A DNA stretch of 21,412 bases, taken from positions 8,333,402 through 8,354,813 of the forward strand of contig NC_049985.1 in the NCBI RefSeq assembly GCF_000003815.2. Direction: 5' to 3'. A model generated the notes under the pieces. It made no database searches. It worked only from the letters and a program-made list of their open reading frames with translations, and was not told where the DNA came from. The stretch comes from Branchiostoma floridae (taxonomy: Eukaryota; Chordata; Leptocardii; Amphioxiformes; Branchiostomatidae). This document shows positions 1 through 9,890 of this stretch, piece after piece. The position numbers and the translations under genes are program-made. How positions within the stretch are numbered: position 1 is the first letter of the stretch; each line of letters starts with the position of its first letter.

Positions 1-327
1 GGGAATAGGTTGATGTGTACTAGTGAAGATGCTCTGGATTATGCGACATGTATGTGCTGTGTGAAGGGAGTTTTCTACCACTGTAGCAAAGACAACTGTG
101 ACGATGATTTCCGCAGCGCAGACAACCCCTGTTCCTGCAGTAGGAAACACTGCTTCCTCCGCTGGACTGCCCTGGGACTCATGGGGATGTTCCTGCCCTG
201 TCTGTTGTGCTACCTTCCTGTGCGGGGATGTATGAGATTAACCACCGCCTGTAACCACAGAGAACATAAAAAGGGATGTTTGTGTAGAAGTCAGGCTCAA
301 AGCACCAACTACCAAACGAACTGCTAG
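1..327 (+). CDS. spry: Sprouty, C-terminal part of cysteine-rich SPR domain (5' end outside window)
   Basis: The frame is open from base 1 to a TAG stop at 325-327, giving 108 codons with 16 cysteines. It contains LDYATCMCCVKGVFYHC (codons 12-28), NPCSCS (42-47), then RW, FLPCLLCYLP (64-73) and GC(L)C near the end. This order of Cys clusters, with a hydrophobic CYLP stretch, is the Sprouty/Spred SPR domain. The close NPCSCS...RW...PCLLCYLP pattern fits Sprouty better than Spred. Sprouty proteins are feedback inhibitors of receptor tyrosine kinase to Ras/MAPK signalling; the SPR domain is palmitoylated and targets the protein to membranes. The N-terminal Cbl-binding tyrosine region and the first SPR cysteines lie upstream of the window. 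No splice acceptor is needed at base 1: the frame simply runs off the edge, in keeping with the usual single coding exon of Sprouty genes. The paralogue cannot be assigned; a single pre-duplication gene is expected in amphioxus. Confidence 0.95.
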   Translation, partial: GNRLMCTSEDALDYATCMCCVKGVFYHCSKDNCDDDFRSADNPCSCSRKHCFLRWTALGLMGMFLPCLLCYLPVRGCMRLTTACNHREHKKGCLCRSQAQSTNYQTNC

Positions 328-384
328 CAAACAGGATATGTACAGACTCGCCAGTACAGGTAAACTTACTTATAAGTAGTAGAT

Positions 385-394
385 AATAAATAAA
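385..394 (+). terminator. Proximal poly(A) signal of Sprouty (overlapping AATAAA pair)
   Basis: Two overlapping AATAAA hexamers (385-390 and 389-394) lie 58 bases after the Sprouty stop. They would give a very short 3'UTR. Use in vivo is inferred. Confidence 0.4.
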
Positions 395-1529
395 GCCAAC
401 AAATTATGTTCTCAAGCTAGTGGACAGCACTGCCTGTCATGCTCATTTGCATAGCCTTGTACCCATAAATCTATTTTCTATCCTCCCAGTGTCTATTCCC
501 TAAATCACCTGAGAAATAATCCATAACTATCTTACTATTTCTGCCACAATATTCTTAACTCTTTGTTCTGTTGTAACAATTGTCATATGTAAAATTTCTA
601 TATACTAAAATTGTTCTGTTACCAACTGCACATTCATTATTATGTATATGGTTCAATCTGTATTCTCTATTATTACCCAAAGTTGTAAATCATGAGCCAG
701 AGTATATTGCGCAAGACCCGCCCAAACCACTGCTTTGTGAAAGACAACTCCGAGACTTTGTATACAGTACAGCTGTAGTTGAAAATTTTCCCCTTTGGTT
801 TGTACAGTGTTGATAAAAGGTGACAACACTGAAGGATACTCATTTCAAAATGTTCAGTGGGAAAGTGTTCAATTGGGCTTATCTCTTAATTTCTTGCATA
901 CCTACTCTGCAATGGATCGCATTTTAAAAGAGTCCTTCATACTTTTTTTCATAACCAAACCTTAGACCTAACCTGGAAAACCCTTTTTGTTTTGGCCACA
1001 TTCTCACTTTAATTTCATTCCTTATCTTGGTTTCAACATGTTCTACATGTATCTGTCTGTTATCCCTGTACTGGGATGCCTCTGGCTCGCAGAGGAATCC
1101 TCTTGGGGATAGACATTTGTTCTACAGTCTGCATTGGTCCTGACTGCAGCTGTAGATGGCATTTCCCCTCTCCCCCTCCCTTTACATCTAAAACCAGATG
1201 TTTGAGAAATCTACTCTCTGCATGCATGCCGAGCAGAAAAGCCAGAAATGAAAGGTTTGTGTCAAAGATTTGCTCCCTGCGACTGTGCAATGTACAGGAA
1301 AAAGGCACTGTATGTCATTCGGTTCACAACAACTAACTCTCCCAGGAACTACATCTGTCAAATGGCTGGTCCATTCCAGCAGCAGTCAAGGCTACTCCAT
1401 TCTGGCACACGTAGATGCCCCAGTCACCCCTGCTAGTCTTTTGTAAAGACAGAGAAGATTGTTGAACACTAAACACGTTTTCCCTACAAGTCTCCCAAAT
1501 GGTCTCCCACAGAAAAGGTCACGGGACTG

Positions 1530-1860
1530 TTTGTTTATTTTTGTATATAATTATGTTGAGAGAGGTGCCATATTGTATGAAAATGTGTACAGTATTATAT
1601 GATTTGTTGTATCATTCCTGAAAATATTGAACATGTAAGAAATTTTGGAGAGAATTTGTTGAGAAAGCAAAGTCAGTAGCACTTTTGCGAGAGTGTATAG
1701 TTGTTACAATGTATGTTTGTATATGTACAAAATCCTGTCTCTTCCTAAAAATATTTAAGACCTTTTCTCAACACCTTTATTTGCATCTGTTGCTAGTGGA
1801 AGAAAAGTATTTATTATCATTATTTTGGAATTCTATTATTTTATGATATTTATTTCTGCC
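1530..1860 (+). promoter_or_regulatory. AU-rich stretch with Pumilio-type site, candidate 3'UTR stability element
   Basis: Contains TGTATATA (1542-1549, the Pumilio/PUF consensus UGUANAUA) and several ATTTA cores in TTTATT/ATATTTA contexts through about 1860. It is on the Sprouty sense strand and inside its probable long 3'UTR. Function depends on the transcript really extending this far. Confidence 0.3.
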
Positions 1861-2031
1861 AAATGCCTGAAGGTCATCTAGAGTTCATTTAGGATTGGTA
1901 GTAAGTTGCTCCTTGTGGGAGTATACTTAAATCATTCAACACTGCCATTTGTGGGGAAAGTACAACCAATCACCAATAAAAAGCTTGAGTTACTGAGTTT
2001 AATTGGACAACTGTGTCTAGCTTGTTTCCTC

Positions 2032-2238
2032 TACAGTAACGTGATTGGGGTGGTGTTATTTGCTACCGTAACTCTTGAAACTTTTGCAGTGACCACTCGC
2101 CACAAATTCATCATACCGCGAATATGCATTTCTGATGTACACATTTATTACTAATGTACCACAACTGTAAATATAAACCACCGCAAAAACCTCAAACTGC
2201 AACATAAAACCACAGCAAGACTAAATGGATTTACAGTA
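2032..2238. repeat. MITE-like element with terminal TACAGTAA / TTTACAGTA
   Basis: The left end TACAGTAA (2032-2039) and right end TTTACAGTA (2230-2238) are inverted with one mismatch. Subterminal sequence is also loosely inverted: GGTGGTGTTATTTGC on the left against AACATAAAACCACAGC on the right. The right-end 31-base block (AACCAC..GCAA..TTTACAGTA) recurs gap-free near 5120, 7128 and 8530. With TA read as the target duplication, this is a Tc1/mariner-type MITE by architecture; no transposase is present. Confidence 0.5.
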
Positions 2239-2239
2239 C

Positions 2240-5105
2240 ATGGATCAGGGCGTGGCTAGTGGAGGGTTTATAACATGATCAGTGGTGAAATCCAGAGACA
2301 GGCAGGGGGCTTGTAGGCCAGCCATGAAAAGATACAGTTCAGCTGTCATCCTACTCTGTGTACTCACATAAAAACCTTTCTTTTTACGTTCAACTCTTAG
2401 GACCTATATCACAGTCAGAATTTCATAATAGCTTTCGTTCAGCCAAAGCAAGCAAAATGTGCCTCTTTTATCACTGTTACAAGTTGTTTTTCCTACCCAA
2501 AGTTCCCATCATTGAATGTTTCTTTTTACCCTATGAAGTATTTCACATCAGATTGTACTGTGCTATACATTTATGTCATGGAGCCATGCAGATGCAGTAA
2601 ATTTGTTGTAACTAATGAATTTCTTCCTCCAGGAAAGAAGATATTTCTATACATTGTAATTGGATGTAATCCTGTTTATAATACTGACTAACTTATCCAG
2701 AACTCATGGTTTAAATGATGTCCCAGTTAAACCATGCCTGCCTATGTGCTTGATTAACCTTTCCCAGTCTAGAAACTACAAATTTCATCCGAAACCAATA
2801 CAAACTTTTCGCCAAAAGGCTATCCCAACAGGAAAGGGTTTTAACAAAGTACATGGGAAGCTCTGCTGAAGTCTGCTCACACATGTGTGGAATTAAACAA
2901 GTGCCAGGTTTGAAAACAGGGCCCGTATGATCAGGGCAATCTGTAGGCTGACAGGTTGTGTGAACATCCTTTCTTATGACTTTTGATCAGAGCTATGTAA
3001 AGGTGCACAGTGAGGTGTGTACACGCCTTGCTTCAGTTCAATGTACCCCAAACGGCTGCGTCCTGCCCTGCCTTATTGTCCCCCACTTGTGTACATAAGG
3101 GAGGCTCACAATGCAGGTATTGAGATTTGTTGTTGCCTCAGGCTTTAGTTTTGTCAAGTCCCCCTAAAGTCGAGCTGCCGGCCATCCATCCGAGGTAGCC
3201 AAACAGGAAGGGACATACAGATGCATCTGGGGCCCAGCCATGCAACACTTCCCCTGAAGGGGAGGACTAGCCTGGTAGCCTTGATTGCAGTGCAAACATT
3301 GTCGGCATCGCTGTCCAATATTTGCAAGGATTCATTACGGTAGCTAGCGACCGATTTAGCCGAGTTGTCAGATTACATTTGCAATGTGGTTGGAATGGGT
3401 GGCTACCTGGTGGCGTTATGTTTTTACATGTACAGTTTGGATGGTGGATGGTGCTTATGGTTGTAGGGACTGGACCTCAACTTTACACTTAGAATTTGTT
3501 TCCAATATAAAACACTTCACTGGCTCAGATAGGGTGTTTTTAACTGCAGGGGTAAAGAGCATGCTAAAATCTAATCTTTGAGGAGTGGAGTGGTATTTGT
3601 AAAGTCAAGGTTAGACCAGGTGTAAATCATGACAAACAGTACTTGTTTTGTGGTCAGACCTGTTCGCTTATCATACCAGTCCATCATCCCTATTTGCACT
3701 GTAGACATTGTGTTGTGGATGCCAGGGCTCCCGCCTCCGTTCAAACAGGCTGTTATGATGCGTTGCCAGATCAGGTTTCCGCGCTAAATATATATGGAGG
3801 GGAGTTACCTTGGCGTCTCAGGCATTCTGTGTCGGCAAGCACTCTCGGAAGTTGACTCACTCCAGTCTGTTTGCTTCCATTGTCTCTTAGCGTCCATTCA
3901 AGTGTAGTTGATGTTGTAGGGCACTGTGGGAAACAAAAGTTTCACCTCGTGTGTTTGGCAAGCCCGATTCATGTTGGTTTAGTGTTCTGGGTGGGGGGTT
4001 GAGCTTCGACCACTGCTCTTGTGCAGCACAGGAGAGGGCTTGTCAGCCAGTTGATAAAGCATTTGGGTGCAAATGTCAGGAACATAACACAGCCTGTGAC
4101 GGACAACTTATGGCTTACTTTATGATAGAGAGAAAAGGCTTGCAATATTCTAGAAATACATTATTTGTATTATCGAAATGCTGGAAGTCACAATGAAGAA
4201 CACTTGTTGTAGAATGGATTTTGATGACACGAGTTGTAAGTTGCTAAAGCCACAAACTGCTGTGCTATAAAGATTTGGCAGATGGAAATGAGTGGCAAAC
4301 ATTTTAAGAGGCATTATCCTACAAACTTCTTTTATGTTTACCATTCTCCAAGCAGATGTTTCGGTCATAGGATAGTAAAGTGGCAGGGAAAGGTGGCAGC
4401 CGTAAGAAATTCCTGATCTCTGCCTGAAGGATGAATATATTTATGTACTAGATCTGCAAATGGAGACTTAATAATGCTGATCATTATTATGGCTATTGCA
4501 GTCTTCACCAAGGCTGTTTTTCAACCTGTCAAATTGCAAGGTGCTATCCTACAGGGACTCCCATACTCGCTTCCTCAAAATGGTATGGGGGTGGGGGGTA
4601 GCCTGTAAACTACTATGATGGCAGCCAGGCTCTAGACTTCATACGCTTTGTGAATTATAATTGATAGCCTCACAGAGAAAGATATTCTCAGAAGGAATAG
4701 CCATCGACATGTAAATGAAGCTGTGTAAACTCGGTATGTTCCCTGGACATGTTGAATGTGGTAGTATTTATTTAAAAGGTTTGTTTTGAGGATTACAGAC
4801 TTCCTGTCCTGATTTACATTAGCAAAATAAAATCCGACGATACGGTACCTATCATAAAACTGCTATCATACAACAGTTGGCCCCCCAACTTGCACTTCCT
4901 ATGTTGTGACCTTTGAAATAAAGATAGCAAGGAAAGCGCTATCCTTCCTACAGCAGATGTTATTTCTGACTGAAGTGAAGGTGAGGTAACATTTAGGAAC
5001 ATTCACACGTTTGTGCTTGCATGAATGTGAATTTCCAATTTACCACTACCGCGCTACATGTATTTGAAACCATGTATTTGAGACACAATGAAAACCGTTT
5101 TCCTC
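2240..5105. other. Intergenic, no gene seen
   Basis: All ORFs are under 85 codons and show no domain, splice context or neighbour support. Visible items are an 8-bp inverted repeat with a 5-base loop at 4469-4489 (TAATAATG / CATTATTA), a short TCCCCT/AGGGGA fold-back at 3250-3263, and a 17-base dispersed word TTCTCCAAGCAGATGTT at 4344-4360. Confidence 0.6.
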
Positions 5106-5109
5106 TTAG

Positions 5110-5150
5110 AGCAAAATAAAACCACTGCAAAAGTAAATAAATCAACAGTA
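5110..5150 (+). repeat. MITE-like right-end fragment
   Basis: AATAAAACCACTGCAAAAGT followed by a CAACAGTA end aligns without gaps with the right end of the elements at 2238 and 7158. A matching left end is not clear, so this is either a truncated or a strongly diverged copy. Confidence 0.4.
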
Positions 5151-6983
5151 CTCTGATAAGTGATATACTGTACAAGTAATGAGATTAGAATCCTGTTAAA
5201 CGTGGCCAAACATGCTGAAAATTGCAGTTGTATGATCTTTTTTTTCTAAGTCAGTCCTTTGTTTCATTTATAATTCAGATCAGAAACAGTTTTATGGTCT
5301 AGAATGGAACAGGCCATAAATTTAAAGCTTTATGGTCTGGAACGGAAGCAGGTTGTTCTTATGATTTGTTGGTGTACAGGTGAGCTTGCACTTTTGACAA
5401 GTTTTTGCTGTGGAACTGAAAAATATCATAAAGGTATTTGATAACCCAAACTCACTTTTGCAGATATGTGTAATCTGTAACGTTGCTTCCTTAGCCTCCA
5501 GGTACAGCATTCCAAGCGAGACCAAAGTGGTAATTTCTATCACTCTATAATCATTCCTGACAAATTCTTGGCCTGTAAGTGACTACCGGTCGTTATTTTG
5601 TCCCATCATCGGGTACGTAACTTCTTCAGTGCTGCACCACGATGGAAGGAGATCTGTCGGACAGGCCTGGTAAGATATCCTACCCATTGGCCAGCTGACA
5701 GATGTGTCCTGATAGCCTTCACAATGCATCTATGACACCATTCTTCTTCCTGTAGCTTAGCCTGAGGGAGGAATGGGGGCTGGCACAGCCAGTCTGTAGG
5801 GCAGCTTGCAGTCAGTCTACTTTCAAGCCTTGTCAGTTTGAGGGGACTGCCCTTGCCAGTCTTGCATGACCAGCCATGACCGGAACAGATAGACAGAACA
5901 GTTACACATCTATTCTTTGTGGTAAAACAGGGCGGCTACCTGGGGTAATGTGGGGGTAGATGACTTCAGAAGTGCATATGGCAGCATGGTTTCGTGGTTG
6001 CGTTTGTGGCTTTCTCTGTGGTTTTGTGGTTGAACAGCTATGGATAGACTGTCCTGATATTTGGCTTGTGGTTAGGTCTTGACCTGCTTTAAAGAAATGA
6101 TCAGATTTGGGGCCTCCTAGCAGCTTTCTTGTAGTGGACCTATTTTGTACTAAGGAAACAGAAATTTCATCTTTATAACATTGCTGTTAGACACAGATCA
6201 TGATATATGAATTGTGTAAATTAGCGCATCATTTGCATAGTAAACATCCGGTCCTCTGATTTTTTGTAAGGTCCAGTTTTTCGGGACCGGTCCGACAAAA
6301 AAACGGTTTCACTTTGAAACATTCAGGGTTGCTTCCTGTTCCTTTGAGACCACAGATAAGGCCATGTCAATATCAATTCAACGCCTTGGTTCATAGTTAC
6401 TTGCTTTAAACTAATGAAGAGGGATAGAAACCCCAAAATTAAGTCCCATCAGAGGCACAAATGAGATAAACATCATTGGACATTAATCCTGCTAGTAAGT
6501 ACATCATCTTCGTAGATTATGTTATTGCTATTATTAGGTTGGCAGACTACTCTCTCAAGCGGCTGCCATTTGGAGCTGACTCAGGTGACCTCAACACAAC
6601 AGTAATTGCCCGAGGTGTGGCCATAGGAGTTTAGGACTAGATTTTGAGCCACTCACTCCTGGAATGACCCATCCTCTTTTTGGTATGTGTGGTGGGTTCT
6701 TGAACATGCTCAATGTGTGGCTCTCCTCAAACAGGGGATCTCTTTAACATACTATCCTATGAATGGTCTAAACCTCCAGGGTCTTAACCAAAGCTAGGAA
6801 CTAATTTCCACCAGAGTGTAGTGAGGAAAGTCGTGTAAAGTGCCTCTCCCAAGGATACAAGATTGGTGGCATATCAACAGATTCTAACCCAGGACATCTG
6901 GATGTGCTGTCACTGAATCTTGAAAACAAGCGTATCACCAGCATCCTCCCCCCTGTCATCTACTCTTCAGGCTTTTTATATAA
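5151..6983. other. Intergenic, no gene seen
   Basis: No supported exon. The only organised motif is a cluster of CCGGTCC/GGACCGG words at 6248-6293, ending in the perfect palindrome GGACCGGTCC (6284-6293). Confidence 0.55.
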
Positions 6984-7158
6984 TACTGTAAAATAATCCA
7001 GGAGGAAAATGGATTTCATGGAGATTTTCGCTGTGTCCTATGTTTGCTATTGAATTGATTCTGTAGTACAGTAGTCATGAAAGGGAGACAATGTATCCAC
7101 GGTGTCATGACTTCACTGTGAAAATAAAGCCCACGCAAGAGTTTCAAGATTTACAGTA
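6984..7158. repeat. MITE-like element, TIR TACTGTAAA / TTTACAGTA
   Basis: A perfect 9-bp inverted terminal pair (TACTGTAAA at 6984-6992 and TTTACAGTA at 7150-7158) bounds 175 bp. Subterminal GGAGATTTTCGCTG on the left and CTGTGAAAATAAAGCC on the right are partly complementary. The ends read TA|CTGTAAA...TTTACAG|TA, so TA may be the target duplication, as in Tc1/mariner-derived MITEs. It is the cleanest copy of this family in the window and has no coding capacity. Confidence 0.55.
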
Positions 7159-7944
7159 AGCAGGATATTTAGGCTTACTGATTTACTCTACTTGCTTACT
7201 CTACAGTAACCCTTTCCTGTCCGAATGTAAGCAGTCATTGTCTTAGATCTACATGGTATGTATCAGGATTTTCTCCAGCATTCCTTCTTGAAGGGAAAAA
7301 TTTCAGCAATACAGTCTCTACTGGCAAGCAAAAATCTCAACTTAATGACATTTTTATTAGGTAATCACCAGTGCAATCAAGATTTCCATTGGAAATTTAC
7401 TGCTCAGAAAGACTGAAATTGTGGCTTGCAAGGTTGAAATTTCATCATTTCCCAAATCCTCCTAGACAATTTTCTCATCCAGTGCTCAAGTTTTACTCCA
7501 TGAAAAAACCTTACTGCCTGTTAAATGTGGTGATTGACAAAACATAGAGCAGGAGAAAGCCCTGGTCTATGTTTCCTACATTCTTCGTGCAAATCTGGGA
7601 GTCCTCCAAGGTAGGGTCACAGTGGAAGGATGATTGCATCATCAATTGTCTACCTCCATCCTGCCTAATAAGGGCCTGTACCAAAGTGTACTGCGTTTGG
7701 GACAGCATCCCGTGCTGGTAAGTATGTGGAAGATGTGAGGGAATAGTAGTTGCAGCTGCCGGTTGGGGCGATTTAAATAAACGACCGGAAGGAAGGTTTG
7801 GACTGCCAGATGGAAACTATACATTCTGTCATGTCTACAGGATTCAAGACTACAACTGCAAAACTGCAGCAGCAGACCGATCTGGGAATAGTTGATCACA
7901 ATAGACAGGGATCCTGGAAAAAATTATTTAAGTAATCACCAGTA
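7159..7944. other. Intergenic, no gene seen
   Basis: Only short overlapping ORFs on both strands (for example 7511-7899 minus) without recognisable domains or exon signals. Confidence 0.55.
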
Positions 7945-8015
7945 AGTGGTCCTAATGTATAGGTTATATTTTTCTAACCTCCTTGTAAGAGGTTGTCACT
8001 TACAGGTTTGACTGT
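7945..8015 (+). repeat. Single dispersed unit of the 57-bp minisatellite family
   Basis: GTGGTCCTAATGTATAGG followed by AGAGGTTGTCACTTACAGG and TTTGACTGTAG matches the unit of the tandem array at 14797-15045. It contains a short fold-back AGGTTA/TAACCT (7961-7980). Confidence 0.5.
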
Positions 8016-8384
8016 AGTTTCTTTACCACACAGTCCTGTAAACTATCCAAGTTTTCAGCAAACATGCAGAGGGACCAAATGTAACAAACAAAGCCTCAGA
8101 GTCAGAGGTCCTTGGTTCCTGGACGCCTTCAAGGAAGGACCTGAAAGAGGACGTCAAAACTTCTCAAGGTCATCGAGGGGCGGGTCTTTCTACCTGCTAA
8201 AGCTCACAGGGTTGTTTGTTTATTTATGAATGTAATTGTGTTGACGACCAACAAACAACAAAGTTGTATGATGTGCTTTACAATCTGCCTTATGATGTAG
8301 GCTGGCAGGTAGTTTCCAAAATTGAGATGAAGGCCCCTTTGAGCATAATTGCTTAGCTCTACACACTACTACACGAGTCTCGAA

Positions 8385-8560
8385 ACTTTTGTGATTTCAT
8401 TCTCACCGTTTTCGCGATGACCTTTCAACTGCAAATTCATGACACCTTAGGAAAATATGTTTCCAATGTTCCACAGAATTGTCTCAGAGAAACATTTCAA
8501 AAACATCCTTTTCTTCCTGCTGCAAAATCAAACCACTGTAAAAGTGAATATATTTACATT
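8385..8560 (+). repeat. Diverged MITE-like copy
   Basis: Interior words CGAAACTTTTGTGATTTCAT and TTTTCGCGATGACC resemble the interior of the copy at 2032-2238 (TTGAAACTTTTGCAGTG, ACCGCGAATATGC). The right block AACCACTGTAAAAGT plus ATTTACA aligns gap-free with the other copies. The left end is unclear. Confidence 0.4.
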
Positions 8561-9625
8561 TTTTTCTTCAGTTCAATGACTCTGGCAAGTGTTAAGTAAG
8601 GGACAAAGGTACAAAGTCTACTAAGGTGCATGCTTTCTCTGCCATGGAAGCTACATTTCCTGTAGCATTTGTTTGTAGCTTAACAGCTTAACTCAAGAAG
8701 CTGTGGATGGGTGTGTTTGATTTTTGGAGGGGGTATTGAAAATTTCACAAATGCATTCCCTACAGAATTGACTTTATTATACCTCAAAAACTTGACAACC
8801 TGTGGATGGATCTGTTTATTTAACATGCAGGTAGGTAACAGTGTGATGTTCTTGGTCATCATTGACGTCGACGGACGAACAACAGGTAAAGTAAAGGACA
8901 AGTTCTATTATACATTGTACATGTAGGTGCTTTCTAAGGTACAAAAGGTTTTGATCTCTCATGTTCTAGACATGCTATGATCTTGACCTTTTGCTGGCTG
9001 AAGCTCTTGATCTCTAGAAGAACTAAGTGTAGTAGGTTACTAAATATAGTAGGGTTGGGCACCCTGCTAAATGCAGGGGCATCATCACATGACATTACCA
9101 TATGCATGCAAATCAAGACACTTCTTTAGCCATCTGTAATTTGGCTGGAGAAGATCATCAATTCACCAAATAATGACCCACTTTTCCCTTGGCAGTGTTG
9201 ACATGAAGCCTGGTGAGGAACCACCAAATGTGGTGGTTATACATTGTTTCGTAGGTCACTGGCCAAGCATTGTGTCACTGTAAACACACGGATAAGCAGG
9301 TCATTAACGTTATTAACATACAGACAAATGAAAAACTAGTATACACCCGTAAGAACCGGGTCTTCTGATTGGATCACACAGCCTGGCTTATGATAACAGC
9401 GTAGAAAATTGTACCTTAATGTCATATAATGCATTTTTCATTGTTACAGATGTAACTGAGGTACAGATGAAGATTGGTGGAATCAGCAATGCAAATATAA
9501 AACTGTTAATGTCAGCTGGTTAATGTTATTGAATGAATGACTGAATGAATGTTATTATATCTCTTCAAAGGCATTTTTCTCGACTGACTTTTTGCCAGCT
9601 TTTTTGCTACCTTCATTAGGATGAT
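8561..9625. other. Intergenic, no gene seen
   Basis: No supported exon. A short GAAT-rich tract (TGAATGAATGACTGAATGAATG-like, about 9530-9551) is the only simple repeat. Confidence 0.55.
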
Positions 9626-9675
9626 CAAGGAGGTTATATCACAAGGAGGTTATATCACGTCATATAACCTCCTTG
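9626..9675. repeat. 50-bp fold-back insertion flanked by 7-bp direct repeats
   Basis: CAAGGAGGTTATATCA occurs twice in perfect tandem (9626-9641, 9642-9657). The second copy forms a perfect 14-bp inverted repeat with ATATAACCTCCTTG at 9662-9675 around a 6-base loop. The whole is flanked by identical GGATGAT at 9619-9625 and 9676-9682, resembling a target-site duplication. Confidence 0.55.
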
Positions 9676-9810
9676 GGATGATGTACACGTGCCTTGCTGT
9701 ATTATGACATGCTTATGTATCAGAGGTTAATGTTACATTCGGTAGGGCTAGAAGTGGCTATGATTCTTTTGTCAGCCTCTGTAAGAATCAAGTAGAAATA
9801 GTTTCTTGTC

Positions 9811-9890
9811 TCCCAGGATTCGAACCCGGGCTACCAGACCACAAACCCAGCACCGCAAACCGCTATGGCAAAAGTTAAGAGCCACTGGCA
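9811..9890 (-). repeat. tRNA-derived SINE fragment
   Basis: On the minus strand there is an A-box-like TAGCGGTTTGCGG (complement of 9853-9865) followed about 40 bases on by a near-perfect B box GGTTCGAATCC (complement of 9816-9826) inside CCCGGGTTCGAATCCTGGG. The spacing and order are those of a tRNA or tRNA-derived SINE head. The remaining arms do not give a good cloverleaf, so a SINE remnant is preferred over a functional tRNA. Confidence 0.55.

Larger units (their letters stand above)
328..1900 (+). other. Probable 3'UTR / immediate downstream region of Sprouty
   Basis: No coding signal follows the Sprouty stop. Overlapping AATAAA hexamers at 385-394 offer a short 3' end. Sprouty genes usually have long 3'UTRs, and 1530-1870 is U-rich with several ATTTA-type pentamers and a Pumilio-type UGUAUAUA at 542-549 past base 1000 (1542-1549). 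A further AATAAA is at 1975-1980. These features fit a regulated, unstable mRNA, but the real 3' end cannot be fixed from sequence alone. Small ORFs here (for example around 1060-1336) are short and lack recognisable domains. Confidence 0.45.

Noticed and set aside
1906-2154. 82-codon hydrophobic plus-strand open frame
   Set aside because: Its second half overlaps the MITE-like element and no exon signals or homology are recognisable.
3984-4605. G-rich runs (for example near 3990 and 4590) as G-quadruplexes
   Set aside because: Only two usable G-runs each; four are needed.
9811-9890. Functional tRNA gene on the minus strand
   Set aside because: A and B boxes are present but I could not pair acceptor and anticodon arms convincingly; a SINE remnant fits better.
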